Assembly: GCF_028473645.1 (NCBI RefSeq)
Contig: NZ_CP097269.1
Coordinates: 3,056,001-3,120,000, forward strand
Direction: 5' to 3'
DNA from: Acidovorax sp. GBBC 1281
GTDB taxonomy: Bacteria; Pseudomonadota; Gammaproteobacteria; Burkholderiales; Burkholderiaceae_C
Length of the DNA: 64,000 nt
In this document: positions 18,229 through 27,028 of the stretch, in pieces
How positions within the stretch are numbered: the first letter of the stretch is position 1
Layout of the letters: every line of letters starts with the position of its first letter
Notes under the pieces: model-generated
The model's database searches: none
What the model saw: only the letters and a program-made list of their open reading frames with translations
What the model was told of the DNA's origin: nothing
Program-made: the position numbers and the translations under genes

Positions 18229-18984
18229 TCAAAGTGCGAGAAAGCCGCCGTCTACGGGAACCACCGCGCCCGTCAAAAAAGAGGCCTGGGGACTGCTGAG
18301 CCAAAGTACGGCTTGCGCCACGTCATTCGGCTCACCCACGCGCTTCATGGGCAGCCGCTCGGCCCATCCCTCCAGACCGCCGGAGACAGCGCTGGAGCGG
18401 GCCAGCATCTCCGTGGAAATCGGCCCAGGGGACACGGCATTCACGCGCACACCATAAGGCGCCGCCTCGACTGCGGCGGCCTTGGTCAGCGCAAGCGCTG
18501 CATGCTTGGAAGCGGTGTACGCGCCCGTTCCTTCCAGGATCGTGCGATGGGCGTGTACGGAAAGGTTGTTGACGATGCAGCCCGAACGCCGCTCGTACAT
18601 CGGTCTGAGCAGATGTTTCATGCACAGCATGAGCCCTGTGCAATTGGTGCGCATGACCGCTTCAAACGCGTCGATGTCTTGGTCGACGATGGCCGAGGCT
18701 GTTCCAACGCCCGCATTGAGGAATGCGATGTCCACGACACCAAGGCGGCGCTCGACATCGTCCATCAGGTTCATCACGTCGTTCTCGCTGCCGACATCGC
18801 AGGCCACCGCGAAGCCGATGCCGCCGGCGTCCAGAATCATCTTGGCGGTCTCAGCGCAAAAAGACACCGTGCGGCCAGCGATGGCCACGTGGGCGCCTTG
18901 CTTGGCGAAAGCAAGCGCCGTCGCCCTCCCGATGCCCGTCCCTCCGCCAGTGACCAGCACCACCCTGTCCTTGAAAGCGTTCAT
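18229..18984 (-). CDS. short-chain dehydrogenase/reductase
   Basis: Classical SDR of 251 residues. The cofactor motif is TGGGTGIG (12-19), the structural NAG is at 90-92, and the catalytic Ser142, Tyr156 and Lys160 (YTASK) are all present. The acceptor is unknown. The start overlaps the upstream stop (ATGA), and the product lies in an operon with the sugar phosphate cyclase. In known C7-cyclitol pathways an SDR reduces or oxidises the ring, which fits but does not prove this role. Confidence 0.9.
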   Translation of the reverse strand: MNAFKDRVVLVTGGGTGIGRATALAFAKQGAHVAIAGRTVSFCAETAKMILDAGGIGFAVACDVGSENDVMNLMDDVERRLGVVDIAFLNAGVGTASAIVDQDIDAFEAVMRTNCTGLMLCMKHLLRPMYERRSGCIVNNLSVHAHRTILEGTGAYTASKHAALALTKAAAVEAAPYGVRVNAVSPGPISTEMLARSSAVSGGLEGWAERLPMKRVGEPNDVAQAVLWLSSPQASFLTGAVVPVDGGFLAL

Positions 18985-19415
18985 GGGGTCCGACCTGACA
19001 ACGAGTTCAGCAACGATGCGATGGCCCGGGCCAGCACCCCATCCTGGGCAGATGCGGCACCGCTGATTCCGAGTCCGCCCACCAAGGTTCCTCCCACCAG
19101 CAGCGGAACGCCGCCTTCCAGGGGCAGGACGTCGGCCAGGGCGAGATAGGCGGTCTTGCCCTGTTCCAGCGCCTGCTGCATCGCGGCGGTGTCCCTGCGG
19201 AAATAAACCGCTGTTCGCGCCTTCGCAATCGACGCGTCGATCGATCCCAGAAAGGCATCGTCCGCACGGGCAAACGCCAGAAGGTGTCCGGAACTGTCCA
19301 CCGCCGCCGCCGAGACGGCCAGGCCTTCGTCCAGGCCTGTGATCAGCGCGCTCTGCACCAATTGCTGCGCCTGACTGGCGCTCAGCCGCGAAAGACCGGT
19401 TTCAGGCATCTGCAT
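18981..19415 (-). CDS. HbpS/GlcG-family protein in the cyclase operon
   Basis: Soluble 144-residue protein of the HbpS/GlcG (DUF336) family, some members of which bind haem; many are found beside sugar or glycol metabolism genes with unknown job. The motif pattern GLAVSAAAVDSSGHLLAFAR and GGVPLLVGGTLVGGLGISG is typical. The start at 19415 lies within the end of the cyclase gene, with GAGGAG in front. A second family member lies at 37259-37666. Confidence 0.8.
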   Translation of the reverse strand: MQMPETGLSRLSASQAQQLVQSALITGLDEGLAVSAAAVDSSGHLLAFARADDAFLGSIDASIAKARTAVYFRRDTAAMQQALEQGKTAYLALADVLPLEGGVPLLVGGTLVGGLGISGAASAQDGVLARAIASLLNSLSGRTP

Positions 19416-20574
19416 GCGCCATCTCCTCGGCAGCAATGCCGATGGCATCGGCGTCCACATCATTCACAAAGCGGCATGCGCCGATCCCGTCGGGCAGTGG
19501 CAGTCGCTGCCGGCCATCGCGATGACGCATCGTGTCGGCCAGCGCCTCCTGCAGCAGGCCGGGCTGCTCGAAAAAGCGATGCCGCAAAGGCAATTGCATG
19601 GATTTCATGACACGCACGACCCGACGCACATCCTGGTCTGCAAGAAGCCCTCTCGCCCGCGCCAGGCGGCAAGAAAACAGAACATCCAAAGCGACCGCCT
19701 CGCCATGCAGCAATTCGGGCAGCGCCTTCATCTCGATCAGCGGAGCAAACGAGTGTCCGAAATCGACGCATCGGTCCAGCGTGAGCTCCCACAGGTTGGG
19801 AGCCAACTCTTCCAGCATGCCCTCCACCGCCAGACCGATGACCTCAGGAGCGACGATCCCGTCCTGGAAGCGGGTCAGCAGCAGCATCTCGGAGTGCCGC
19901 TCCAGCAGGTCGAACAACCGAGGGCTCTTGATCACCGCGAGTTTGAGCAACTCTCCCATTCCATTGGAGAGTTCGCGGGACTCCACCGTCGACAAGAAGC
20001 TGCGATCCAGCAGGGCAACGGTGGGCGCGTGGTAGGAGCCCAGGCGGTTGCGACGATCCAGCGCATTCACGGCCGTCTTGATACCCACCGCGGCATCCCA
20101 CAGCGCCATGGCGTTGGTGGGAACCTTGACGTAAGGAATCCCCCGCCGATAGAGCCCTGCTGCAAAACCGACGAGGTCGAGCAACACGCCACCTCCGATG
20201 GCAACCACGGGCTCCGAACGGCGCAGCACCCCTGCCGATTCGAGGTGGCGGGCGATCGTCATGGCCGCATCCAGGTCTTTCGTTTCTTCCGAAACGGAAA
20301 GACTCAGGATGGAAACCTCGACTCCATGGTGACCATAGTACGCACGCATTTCTTCGCCGTAGAGCTGATCCACGCGTGCATCGATCACGATGGCTTGGCG
20401 CAAACAAGGCTGGGCCCTGCCGCAGGCGATCAATTCGAGGGAGTCGAGACCGAAGATGCCATCGATCTGGCGCACTTCATATGAAACCTCCTGGGTCGCA
20501 TGCACCCTCCAGCCATGCGCCTCAAAACGGGTCAGCGCTCCCATGCTTGCCGGCCATATCACCCGATCGTTCAT
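19402..20574 (-). CDS. sugar phosphate cyclase (3-dehydroquinate-synthase fold, sedoheptulose-7-phosphate cyclase type)
   Basis: NAD-dependent, metal-dependent cyclase of 390 residues. VAIGGGVLLDLVGFAAGLYR (125-143) is the NAD-binding segment; the metal ligands are Glu208 (NGMGELLK), His274 (DFGHSFAP) and His290 (LLHGEAVALD). The pattern GFAAGLYRRGIPYVKVPT and DFGHS..IEM..LPELLHGEA fits 2-epi-5-epi-valiolone synthases better than shikimate-pathway AroB. No other shikimate gene is near. The ATG at 20574 follows GGGAGGG. The exact product (valiolone epimer, gadusol precursor or other) is not settled by reading. Confidence 0.82.
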   Translation of the reverse strand: MNDRVIWPASMGALTRFEAHGWRVHATQEVSYEVRQIDGIFGLDSLELIACGRAQPCLRQAIVIDARVDQLYGEEMRAYYGHHGVEVSILSLSVSEETKDLDAAMTIARHLESAGVLRRSEPVVAIGGGVLLDLVGFAAGLYRRGIPYVKVPTNAMALWDAAVGIKTAVNALDRRNRLGSYHAPTVALLDRSFLSTVESRELSNGMGELLKLAVIKSPRLFDLLERHSEMLLLTRFQDGIVAPEVIGLAVEGMLEELAPNLWELTLDRCVDFGHSFAPLIEMKALPELLHGEAVALDVLFSCRLARARGLLADQDVRRVVRVMKSMQLPLRHRFFEQPGLLQEALADTMRHRDGRQRLPLPDGIGACRFVNDVDADAIGIAAEEMAHADA

Positions 20575-20869
20575 CCATGCCCTCCCTTTTTTGTAGGGGG
20601 CCAAGCGTATTGCTAAGCGATGTCGGCATTGCTGAACGTTTCGCGAGCTTTCTACGGCTCGGTTGATGAATCCCTCACAGGCAAGCGGGCCAAAGCCGGG
20701 TCCCGGTTTATCTGGAGCGCCCCTAGCGAGCACGGGGTCGTAGATCGCCTTGATGCCGACTGACCGAGCAACGATCAATGCGGGTGCAGAGAGGAATGGA
20801 GAGGTCGACCCTGCACTGTGGGAACCGCAAAGCCCAGAGGGCAAGAGAATGCGGTAAGACAAAGAAAAA
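20575..20869. other. upstream region of the cyclase operon, no gene seen
   Basis: 295 bp between the cyclase start and the tRNA-Pro terminator. A leftward open frame continues through it but has no ribosome site or recognisable domain. It should contain the promoter of the leftward operon; I could not pick convincing -35/-10 boxes. Confidence 0.5.
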
Positions 20870-20898
20870 ACGGGCTACCGCTTTTGGCGATAGCCCGT
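20864..20898 (-). terminator. terminator of tRNA-Pro and the thrS-merR operon
   Basis: Stem ACGGGCTA / TAGCCCGT with seven T after it on the minus strand, 15 bp beyond the tRNA-Pro 3' end. Confidence 0.9.
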
Positions 20899-20912
20899 TG
20901 ATTTTTTATAAA

Positions 20913-20989
20913 TGGTCGGCGTGGCGGGATTCGAACTCGCGACCCCTTGCACCCCATGCAAGTGCGCTACCAGGCTGCGCTACACGCCG
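20913..20989 (-). tRNA. tRNA-Pro(GGG)
   Basis: A 77-nt tRNA with encoded CCA. The acceptor is CGGCGTG / CACGCCG, the anticodon loop ATGGGGT has anticodon GGG at 20953-20955, and the T-arm is GAGTTCGAATCCCGC. It lies 29 bp after the MerR gene on the same strand and is probably co-transcribed. Confidence 0.97.
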
Positions 20990-21018
20990 ACAAGACTTAG
21001 ATTATATGCACAAAAAAC

Positions 21019-21438
21019 TCAGTTCAAGGAAAGCAGCGCACGAATTTCAAATAATTCCCGCCGCAGGACCTGAGCATCCAGGAGGGCAATCGAGGGCAAC
21101 GCTGTTGTCGGGCTCGACAGGTCGGTCCCATGTGCTGTCTGCAGGGCAAAAGAGGAGTTGCCGTCCATTTCCGGCGGCAGGGAGTCGACCTCCTGAAGGC
21201 GATTGCGCGCGCCGCTGATCGTGAAGCCTTGCTCGTACAGCAGATCCCGGATGCGACGGATCATGAGCACCTCGTGGTGCTGGTAATAGCGGCGGTTTCC
21301 CCTGCGCTTCATGGGCCGAAGCTGCGTGAACTCCTGCTCCCAATAGCGCAGTACGTGCGGTTTGACGCCACAGAGCGCGGCCACCTCTCCAATGGTGAAA
21401 TACCGTTTGGCCGGGATGGGAGGAAGCGGTGTGCCCAT
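21019..21438 (-). CDS. MerR-family transcriptional regulator
   Basis: A 139-residue protein with the MerR winged helix at the N-terminus (KRYFTIGEVAALCGVKPHVL, then RYWEQEF, RRGNRRYY and the recognition helices), followed by a short tail without metal-binding cysteines. This small MerR after ihfA is standard in beta- and gammaproteobacteria; its targets are not known to me. It is read from the thrS-ihfA transcript, 98 nt after ihfA. Confidence 0.9.
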   Translation of the reverse strand: MGTPLPPIPAKRYFTIGEVAALCGVKPHVLRYWEQEFTQLRPMKRRGNRRYYQHHEVLMIRRIRDLLYEQGFTISGARNRLQEVDSLPPEMDGNSSFALQTAHGTDLSSPTTALPSIALLDAQVLRRELFEIRALLSLN

Positions 21439-21536
21439 GGGACGCGGTTTCTAGCGAATAAACAAGCAGCGTACTGCAGCCGGAACAAAGGCGCCAGCCA
21501 CTTCCGTTCAGTGGCAGGCGGGAAAGAGACAGCGCT

Positions 21537-21896
21537 TCAGCCAGCAGCGCCCGCGTTCTGGATCTGCTCCTTGAGCTTGCTGCTGGCATGGAAAGTCACG
21601 ACACGGCGGGCCTGAATCGGAATCGCCTCGCCCGTGCGGGGATTTCGCCCCGGCCTCGGGGCTTTGGTACGGATCTGAAAGTTACCGAAGCCCGACAGCT
21701 TCACGTCTTGACCGTCCACCAAGCGCTGCGCAATCAGATCGAAAAAAGCATCGATCATGTCTTTCGATTCACGTTTATTCAGACCAATGTGATCGAACAG
21801 AAGGTCCGCCAGCTGCGCCTTCGTCAACGCAGGGGTTTCCAGGCTTTCTACCGCAAATTCCATCACGTCAGCGCTCCCGTTCAGCATCGTCATCAC
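21537..21896 (-). CDS. ihfA: integration host factor subunit alpha
   Basis: DNA-bending protein that pairs with IhfB in replication, recombination and promoter architecture. The 119-residue product has the HU/IHF fold, with [20 protein letters not shown] forming the beta arm that enters the minor groove. The first ~20 residues exceed enteric IhfA. A GTG at 21896 overlaps the pheT stop by 4 nt; ATG at 21893 is the next choice. The position after pheT is conserved in proteobacteria. Confidence 0.95.
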   Translation of the reverse strand: MMTMLNGSADVMEFAVESLETPALTKAQLADLLFDHIGLNKRESKDMIDAFFDLIAQRLVDGQDVKLSGFGNFQIRTKAPRPGRNPRTGEAIPIQARRVVTFHASSKLKEQIQNAGAAG

Positions 21897-24334
21897 CGCA
21901 ACCTCGCGCCGGTACGGCTCGACAGTTGTTCGACCACCGACTGAATCGTCGCTTCGATTTCAGCATCCGTCAGCGTGGCGCCATCAGCCCCCAGCGTCAG
22001 GCGCACGGCCAAGCTCTTTTCACCGCTGGCGAGACCACCAACAGCGGCTTCGCCATCACGCAAAGGCTTGGGCCGGAACACGTCAAACAGCACCGCCGCG
22101 CGAAGCCGTGTAGGAGGCACGGCAGCCTGAATGGCTGCCATCACATCGGCGTGCGTGATCCGCTCGGCAACCACTACGGCCAGATCCCGCTCCACAGCCT
22201 GGTGCTTGGCCACTGCATGAAAACGAGGGACCTGCCGCTGCATGACCGCATCGAGTTCCAGCTCGAACATGACTGGGGCTTGGGGAAGCTCCCAGGACTG
22301 GCGCCACCGAGGGTGCAACTCCCCGATGAACCCAACGGCTTGGCCATCCAACAGCACGCGGGCACACCGGCCAGGGTGCATGGCCGGGTGCGTTGCAGGC
22401 TCAAAAACGGGCTTCAGGGGAGCAAGCAGCGCCTCGACATCGCCTTTGGCATCGAAGAAATCCACGCCCTGCTCTCTGCGGCCCCACTGAAGAAGGTCGG
22501 CTGCGCCGTACGCAAGACCAGCCACGCGCATGGGCTGATGAAAACCTTCTACCGTGGTATCAGACCCCGCAACGGATGCATCGCGCAGAAAGACCCGGCC
22601 CAACTCGAAAACCCGCACGCGCGGTGCCTTGCGATCCAGGTTGAACTTCAAGACCTGCAGCAAGGAGCCCAACAGCGACGAGCGCATCACGCTCATCTGG
22701 CTGGCAATGGGGTTCAACAAACGGATGGGCTGTGGATTGCCCGCCAGCTCGTGTTCCCACTGCTCCTCCACGAAGCTGAAGTTGATGGTTTCCTGATATC
22801 CAAGTCCCGCCAGTGCACGACGCACGGCAAAAGGCCCCCGACGCTCTTCGGCACGCAGCTTGGGCGTGATGGGCGCCAATGGCGGCGTGGTAGGCAATTG
22901 CTGGTAGCCCACCATGCGAGCCACTTCTTCGATGAGATCTTCCTCGATCGCGAGATCGAACCGATAGGCAGGCGGCAGAACCGTCAACGTGCCCTCGCCA
23001 GAGGTCACTGGCAGTCCCAGGCGCTTCAGCGCATCGGCACACTGCTCTTGCGTCAATGGCATGCCGATCACCTTGACGGCTCTGGCAACGCGAAGCGTGA
23101 CGGGCTTGGCTTCAGGCATGTTCGGACACTGGTCGTCCATCGGCCCGCAAACGGTTTCAGGCGTGCCGCAGATGTCGATCACCAACTGCGTGATGCGCTC
23201 AATGTGTTCCACGGTCTGGCTCGGATCCACGCCACGTTCGAAACGATGTCCGGCATCGGTCGAGAAGTTATAGCGGCGCGAGCGGCCAGCCACGGCCTTG
23301 GGCCACCAGAAAGCGGCTTCGATGTAGATATGGCGGGTGTCGTTCGACACGGCCGTCGCATCGCCCCCCATGATGCCCGCCAGCGATTCGACCTGGCTTG
23401 CATCCGCAATGACGCCCACCTTTTCGTCGAGGGCGACGGTGTTGCCATTCAGCAATTTGAGCTCTTCGCCTGCACGCGCCCAACGCACATCCAGGGCGCC
23501 GTGAATTTTGTCCAGATCAAAAATGTGCGAGGGGCGACCCAGCTCAAACATCACATAGTTGGAAATATCGACCAATGGGGAGACGCTTCGCTGCCCGCAA
23601 CGTGCAAGCCGGTCCAGCATCCACTGCGGAGTCGCAGCCTGCGTGTTGATGTTGCGAACGATACGTCCCGAGAATCGCCCACACAGATCCGAGGCGCTGA
23701 TCTTGACTGGCAAAACGTCGCCATGACCCACCAGTACCGACGGAAACTGCAGCGGCTTCAGCGGCGCTCCAGTCAGCGCAGAGACTTCACGCGCGATGCC
23801 GTAAACGCTCAAGGCATGTGCCAGATTGGGCGTGAGCTTGAGGGTGAACAGCGTGTCGTCCAGGTTCAGATGAGTCCGAATGTCCTGCCCGAGCGGAGCA
23901 TCGGCCGCCAGTTCCAAAAGGCCTCCATGGTCTTCCGAGAGCTTCAACTCCCTGGCGGAGCACAGCATGCCCTGGCTTTCCACACCGCGAAGCTTGCCCA
24001 CCTTGATCAAGAACGGTTTGCCATCCTCCCCGGGAGGCAACTCCGCACCGACAAGCGCGCAAGGCACTTTGATACCGACGCGTGCATTGGGCGCACCACA
24101 AACGATGTTGAGCAAAGCACCCTGCCCCGTATCGACCTGGCAAACGCGCAGGCGATCAGCATTTGGATGCTGCATCGCCTCCTTGATTTCTCCCACCACG
24201 ATCTTCGTGAAAGGAGGCGCCACAGGCTGCAGCTCTTCCACTTCGAGCCCTGCCATGGTCAGTGTCTCGGCCAATTCTGTGGTCGAAAGTGGAGGATTGC
24301 AGAACTCGCGCAGCCAGGATTCTGGAAATTGCAT
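21893..24334 (-). CDS. pheT: phenylalanyl-tRNA synthetase beta subunit
   Basis: Beta chain of the (alpha-beta)2 enzyme that charges tRNA-Phe; it holds the editing site and tRNA contacts. The 813-residue length is normal. In order: N-terminal tRNA-binding domain (~39-150, [20 protein letters not shown]), B3/B4 editing domain (~210-380), B5, the class II-like core, and the C-terminal anticodon-recognition domain (from ~710, [20 protein letters not shown] in part). It is 74 nt after pheS. Confidence 0.97.
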   Translation of the reverse strand: MQFPESWLREFCNPPLSTTELAETLTMAGLEVEELQPVAPPFTKIVVGEIKEAMQHPNADRLRVCQVDTGQGALLNIVCGAPNARVGIKVPCALVGAELPPGEDGKPFLIKVGKLRGVESQGMLCSARELKLSEDHGGLLELAADAPLGQDIRTHLNLDDTLFTLKLTPNLAHALSVYGIAREVSALTGAPLKPLQFPSVLVGHGDVLPVKISASDLCGRFSGRIVRNINTQAATPQWMLDRLARCGQRSVSPLVDISNYVMFELGRPSHIFDLDKIHGALDVRWARAGEELKLLNGNTVALDEKVGVIADASQVESLAGIMGGDATAVSNDTRHIYIEAAFWWPKAVAGRSRRYNFSTDAGHRFERGVDPSQTVEHIERITQLVIDICGTPETVCGPMDDQCPNMPEAKPVTLRVARAVKVIGMPLTQEQCADALKRLGLPVTSGEGTLTVLPPAYRFDLAIEEDLIEEVARMVGYQQLPTTPPLAPITPKLRAEERRGPFAVRRALAGLGYQETINFSFVEEQWEHELAGNPQPIRLLNPIASQMSVMRSSLLGSLLQVLKFNLDRKAPRVRVFELGRVFLRDASVAGSDTTVEGFHQPMRVAGLAYGAADLLQWGRREQGVDFFDAKGDVEALLAPLKPVFEPATHPAMHPGRCARVLLDGQAVGFIGELHPRWRQSWELPQAPVMFELELDAVMQRQVPRFHAVAKHQAVERDLAVVVAERITHADVMAAIQAAVPPTRLRAAVLFDVFRPKPLRDGEAAVGGLASGEKSLAVRLTLGADGATLTDAEIEATIQSVVEQLSSRTGARLR

Positions 24335-24408
24335 ATTCAGTCTTCAGTGATTCTTAAGCGCAGCAGCCCTCGTTAGGTGGGCCGCCTGTATGGAACGCGG
24401 CGTGCGGT

Positions 24409-25461
24409 TTACTGGAACTGCGAAAGAAAACGAATGTCGCCATCAAAGAAGAGGCGCAAATCATTGACCCCATAGCGCAGCATCGTCAGCCGGTCAGGAC
24501 CCATGCCGAACGCAAAGCCGATGTATTTTTCTGGATCGAGGCCCATGTTTCGCACGACGTTCGGATGCACCTGCCCGGAGCCCGCCACTTCGAGCCAGCG
24601 TCCGGCCAAAGGGCCCGTCTGGAACTGGATGTCTATTTCGGCACTGGGCTCGGTGAAAGGGAAAAAGCTGGGCCGAAAGCGCAAGACCAAATCATCGCTT
24701 TCAAAGAAAGTACGGCAGAAGTCGGTGAAGACGACCTTCAGATCCTTGAAGCTCACGTTCTCGCCGATCCACAGGCCTTCGCACTGATGGAACATGGGTG
24801 AGTGCGTGGCATCGCTGTCCACGCGGTACGTACGGCCCGGGGCAATGACGCGGATCTCCGGCATGGCCTGGCCCGAGTCGATCAACGCGCGGTGTTTTTT
24901 GACATGCTGAACGGCATGGCGGATCTGCATGGGGCTGGTATGCGTGCGCAACAGGTTCGGAGCGGTGGCCGTGCCGCCCTCGACATAGAACGTGTCGTGC
25001 ATGGAGCGCGCCGGGTGGTCTTCAGGCGTATTCAACGCCGTGAAATTGAACCAGTCGGATTCAATCTCGGGCCCCTCGGCCACGTCAAAACCCATCGAGC
25101 CGAAAATGCCCTCGATGCGCTCCAGGGTCAAGGACACGGGATGCAATCCACCTTGCCCCCGTTGGCGTCCAGGCAAGGTGACATCCAACGATTCCGCCTG
25201 CAGTTGTGCTTCCAGTTCGGCATCCGCCAACGCTTTTCGGCTTGCGTTCAGGGATGCTTCAATGGCCTGCTTGGCGACATTGATGGCGGCACCGCGGGAT
25301 TTCTTTTCCTCAACGGACAGCTGGGCCATGCCCTTCATGAGCTCGGTCACTCGCCCCGACTTGCCCAGGAACTGCGCCTTGGCATTTTCCAGATCGGCAG
25401 GGGTGACGGCTTGCGCGAACAGGTTCCGCGCGCTTTCGACCAGGGAGTCCAACTCGTTCAT
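24409..25461 (-). CDS. pheS: phenylalanyl-tRNA synthetase alpha subunit
   Basis: Catalytic chain of PheRS, class II aminoacyl-tRNA synthetase, 350 residues. An N-terminal coiled coil ([15 protein letters not shown]) is followed by the catalytic core with motif 2 around [14 protein letters not shown] and motif 3 in [14 protein letters not shown]. The start at 25461 matches the family; an in-frame ATG at 25473 (MRAG) has a ribosome site that is too close. Confidence 0.97.
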   Translation of the reverse strand: MNELDSLVESARNLFAQAVTPADLENAKAQFLGKSGRVTELMKGMAQLSVEEKKSRGAAINVAKQAIEASLNASRKALADAELEAQLQAESLDVTLPGRQRGQGGLHPVSLTLERIEGIFGSMGFDVAEGPEIESDWFNFTALNTPEDHPARSMHDTFYVEGGTATAPNLLRTHTSPMQIRHAVQHVKKHRALIDSGQAMPEIRVIAPGRTYRVDSDATHSPMFHQCEGLWIGENVSFKDLKVVFTDFCRTFFESDDLVLRFRPSFFPFTEPSAEIDIQFQTGPLAGRWLEVAGSGQVHPNVVRNMGLDPEKYIGFAFGMGPDRLTMLRYGVNDLRLFFDGDIRFLSQFQ

Positions 25462-25490
25462 ACCAGCTCTCATCGTCTCTTGGAAATGAA

Positions 25491-25560
25491 CAAGGGCTAG
25501 TGCCTTTTCAAGCCCTAGCCCTTGCGTTTATTGCGCAAGCAGCTATCAATAAGATAGCTA
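25491..25560. repeat. palindromic intergenic repeat, copy B
   Basis: Ten-base arms CAAGGGCTAG / CTAGCCCTTG (25491-25500, 25515-25524), followed by AGCTATC-AATAA-GATAGCT (25541-25559). It lies between rplT and pheS inside the operon and is related in its GCTAT..ATAGC part to copies at 4453 and 45466. It could affect readthrough but lacks a T-run on the minus strand. Confidence 0.6.
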
Positions 25561-25572
25561 CCAGTCGTGAAC

Positions 25573-25935
25573 TCAAGCAGCAGCCAGCTTGGCCTTAACT
25601 TGCTCCACGATGCTGCCGAAAGCAGCCTTGTCGTGCACAGCGAGGTCGGCCAGCATCTTGCGGTCGATCTCAATGGCAGCCTTCTTCAGGCCGTTCGTGA
25701 ATTGGCTGTAGGTCAGGCCCAATTCGCGCGAAGCGGCGTTGATACGGGCGATCCACAGTTGGCGGAACACGCGCTTCTTGGTGCGGCGGTCACGGTAGGC
25801 ATACTGCCCAGCCTTCATTACCGCCTGTTTGGCGATACGGAAAACATTACCGCGGCGACCACGGAAACCCTTTGCAAGGGCCAGAACTTTCTTGTGACGG
25901 GCACGGGCCGTTACACCACGTTTGACGCGAGGCAT
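25573..25935 (-). CDS. rplT: 50S ribosomal protein L20
   Basis: Binds 23S rRNA early in large-subunit assembly. The 120-residue product begins [20 protein letters not shown] and shows the basic N-terminal extension and globular C-terminal domain of normal length. It follows rpmI after 24 nt. In E. coli L20 represses its own operon at a site near rpmI; I did not verify such a site here. Confidence 0.98.
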   Translation of the reverse strand: MPRVKRGVTARARHKKVLALAKGFRGRRGNVFRIAKQAVMKAGQYAYRDRRTKKRVFRQLWIARINAASRELGLTYSQFTNGLKKAAIEIDRKMLADLAVHDKAAFGSIVEQVKAKLAAA

Positions 25936-25959
25936 GTGAGTACTCCTTGTTCGTCGTTG

Positions 25960-26163
25960 TTAAAGGCCAGCACCAGGCAGCATTTGTGCAATGGAGCCCA
26001 TATTGGTCTCATGCACAGAAACTGCACCACGCAGATGGCGCTTATTCTTGGTGGTCTTCTTCGTCAAGATGTGACGCTTGAAGGCTTGACCGCGCTTGAC
26101 GGTGCCACCGGGACGAACGCGGAAACGCTTTTTCGCGCTGCTCTTGGTCTTCATTTTGGGCAT
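25960..26163 (-). CDS. rpmI: 50S ribosomal protein L35
   Basis: Small basic ribosomal protein, 67 residues, beginning [20 protein letters not shown]. The gene lies between infC and rplT as in most bacteria. The 188 bp between it and infC are long for this operon; I see nothing identifiable there. Confidence 0.98.
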   Translation of the reverse strand: MPKMKTKSSAKKRFRVRPGGTVKRGQAFKRHILTKKTTKNKRHLRGAVSVHETNMGSIAQMLPGAGL

Positions 26164-26351
26164 GTGAATGCTCCTTTTGTTTGTGCTCGCGAGGCGTTTG
26201 CGAACCGATCCGCAACCTTGTTGGCCCCGAGTCACTTTTTGACGGCAAGGCCTTGGCCTGCCGTTCGGTGCCGCTTTCACGGCCCCTATGCCCGAGCCAG
26301 CCTTGAGGCTGACCCGGTCAATTCACTTAACCACTTGGCTTACCGGCCACA

Positions 26352-26942
26352 TCAAGCAGCGGTGGTGGCGCCTTCCGCTGCAGGTTTGCCAGCGGGCTTC
26401 TTCTTGCCGGGCGCGATCATCATGATCATTTGCCGACCTTCGAGCTTGGGAAACTGCTCGATCAGGATGGTGTCGCCCAAATCATCGCGAATGCGATTGA
26501 GCAAGGCCAAGCCCAATTCCTGATGGGTGATTTCCCGACCGCGAAAGCGCAAGGTGATCTTGCATTTATCACCTTCCGCCAGAAAGCGGCGAATGTTGCG
26601 CATCTTGATGTTGTAGTCACCATCATCCGTACCAGGACGGAATTTGATTTCCTTGATCTCGATGACCGTCTGCTTGGCCTTGGCCTCTGCCGCGCGTTTT
26701 TGCTCCTGATACTTGAACTTGCCATAGTCCATCAGGCGACACACGGGAGGGTTGGCCGTGGCGGCAATCTCCACCAAGTCCACATCCAGCTCGCCCGCCA
26801 TGCGGAGGGCTTCCATGAGGCTCACGACCCCGAGCGGCTCGTTCTCAGGGCCGGAGAGGCGAACCTCAGGGGCCATGATTTCACGGTTCAGGCGGTGCTT
26901 GCGCTCTTCGCGCTGGCGACGATCACGAAATTCAGTAGCGAT
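26352..26942 (-). CDS. infC: translation initiation factor IF-3 with a non-AUG (ATC) start
   Basis: Prevents subunit joining and proofreads the start codon on the 30S subunit. The first ATG (26876) would give 174 residues lacking the N-terminus, but the frame is open upstream and encodes [20 protein letters not shown], which IF-3 proteins need. The only start fitting an AAGGA site eight bases upstream is ATC at 26940-26942, giving 196 residues. A rare start is the family rule (AUU in E. coli) and lets IF-3 repress its own translation. Confidence 0.9.
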   Translation of the reverse strand: MATEFRDRRQREERKHRLNREIMAPEVRLSGPENEPLGVVSLMEALRMAGELDVDLVEIAATANPPVCRLMDYGKFKYQEQKRAAEAKAKQTVIEIKEIKFRPGTDDGDYNIKMRNIRRFLAEGDKCKITLRFRGREITHQELGLALLNRIRDDLGDTILIEQFPKLEGRQMIMMIAPGKKKPAGKPAAEGATTAA

Positions 26943-27028
26943 GGCTATTTTCCTTCAATCAAAATGCTACGAATAACGTAGCGAGTACCGCACAGCTCAC
27001 GCGGGCTAAAGCCAAGTTTGACACCAAA

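Noticed and set aside
20913..20989. tRNA-Pro as integration site of the cyclase cluster
   Set aside because: No copy of its 3' end was found near 14.5 kb or elsewhere in the window.
25462..25572. Phenylalanine leader peptide upstream of pheS
   Set aside because: No ATG or GTG frame rich in Phe codons is present; the hairpins belong to a dispersed repeat and lack a T-run.
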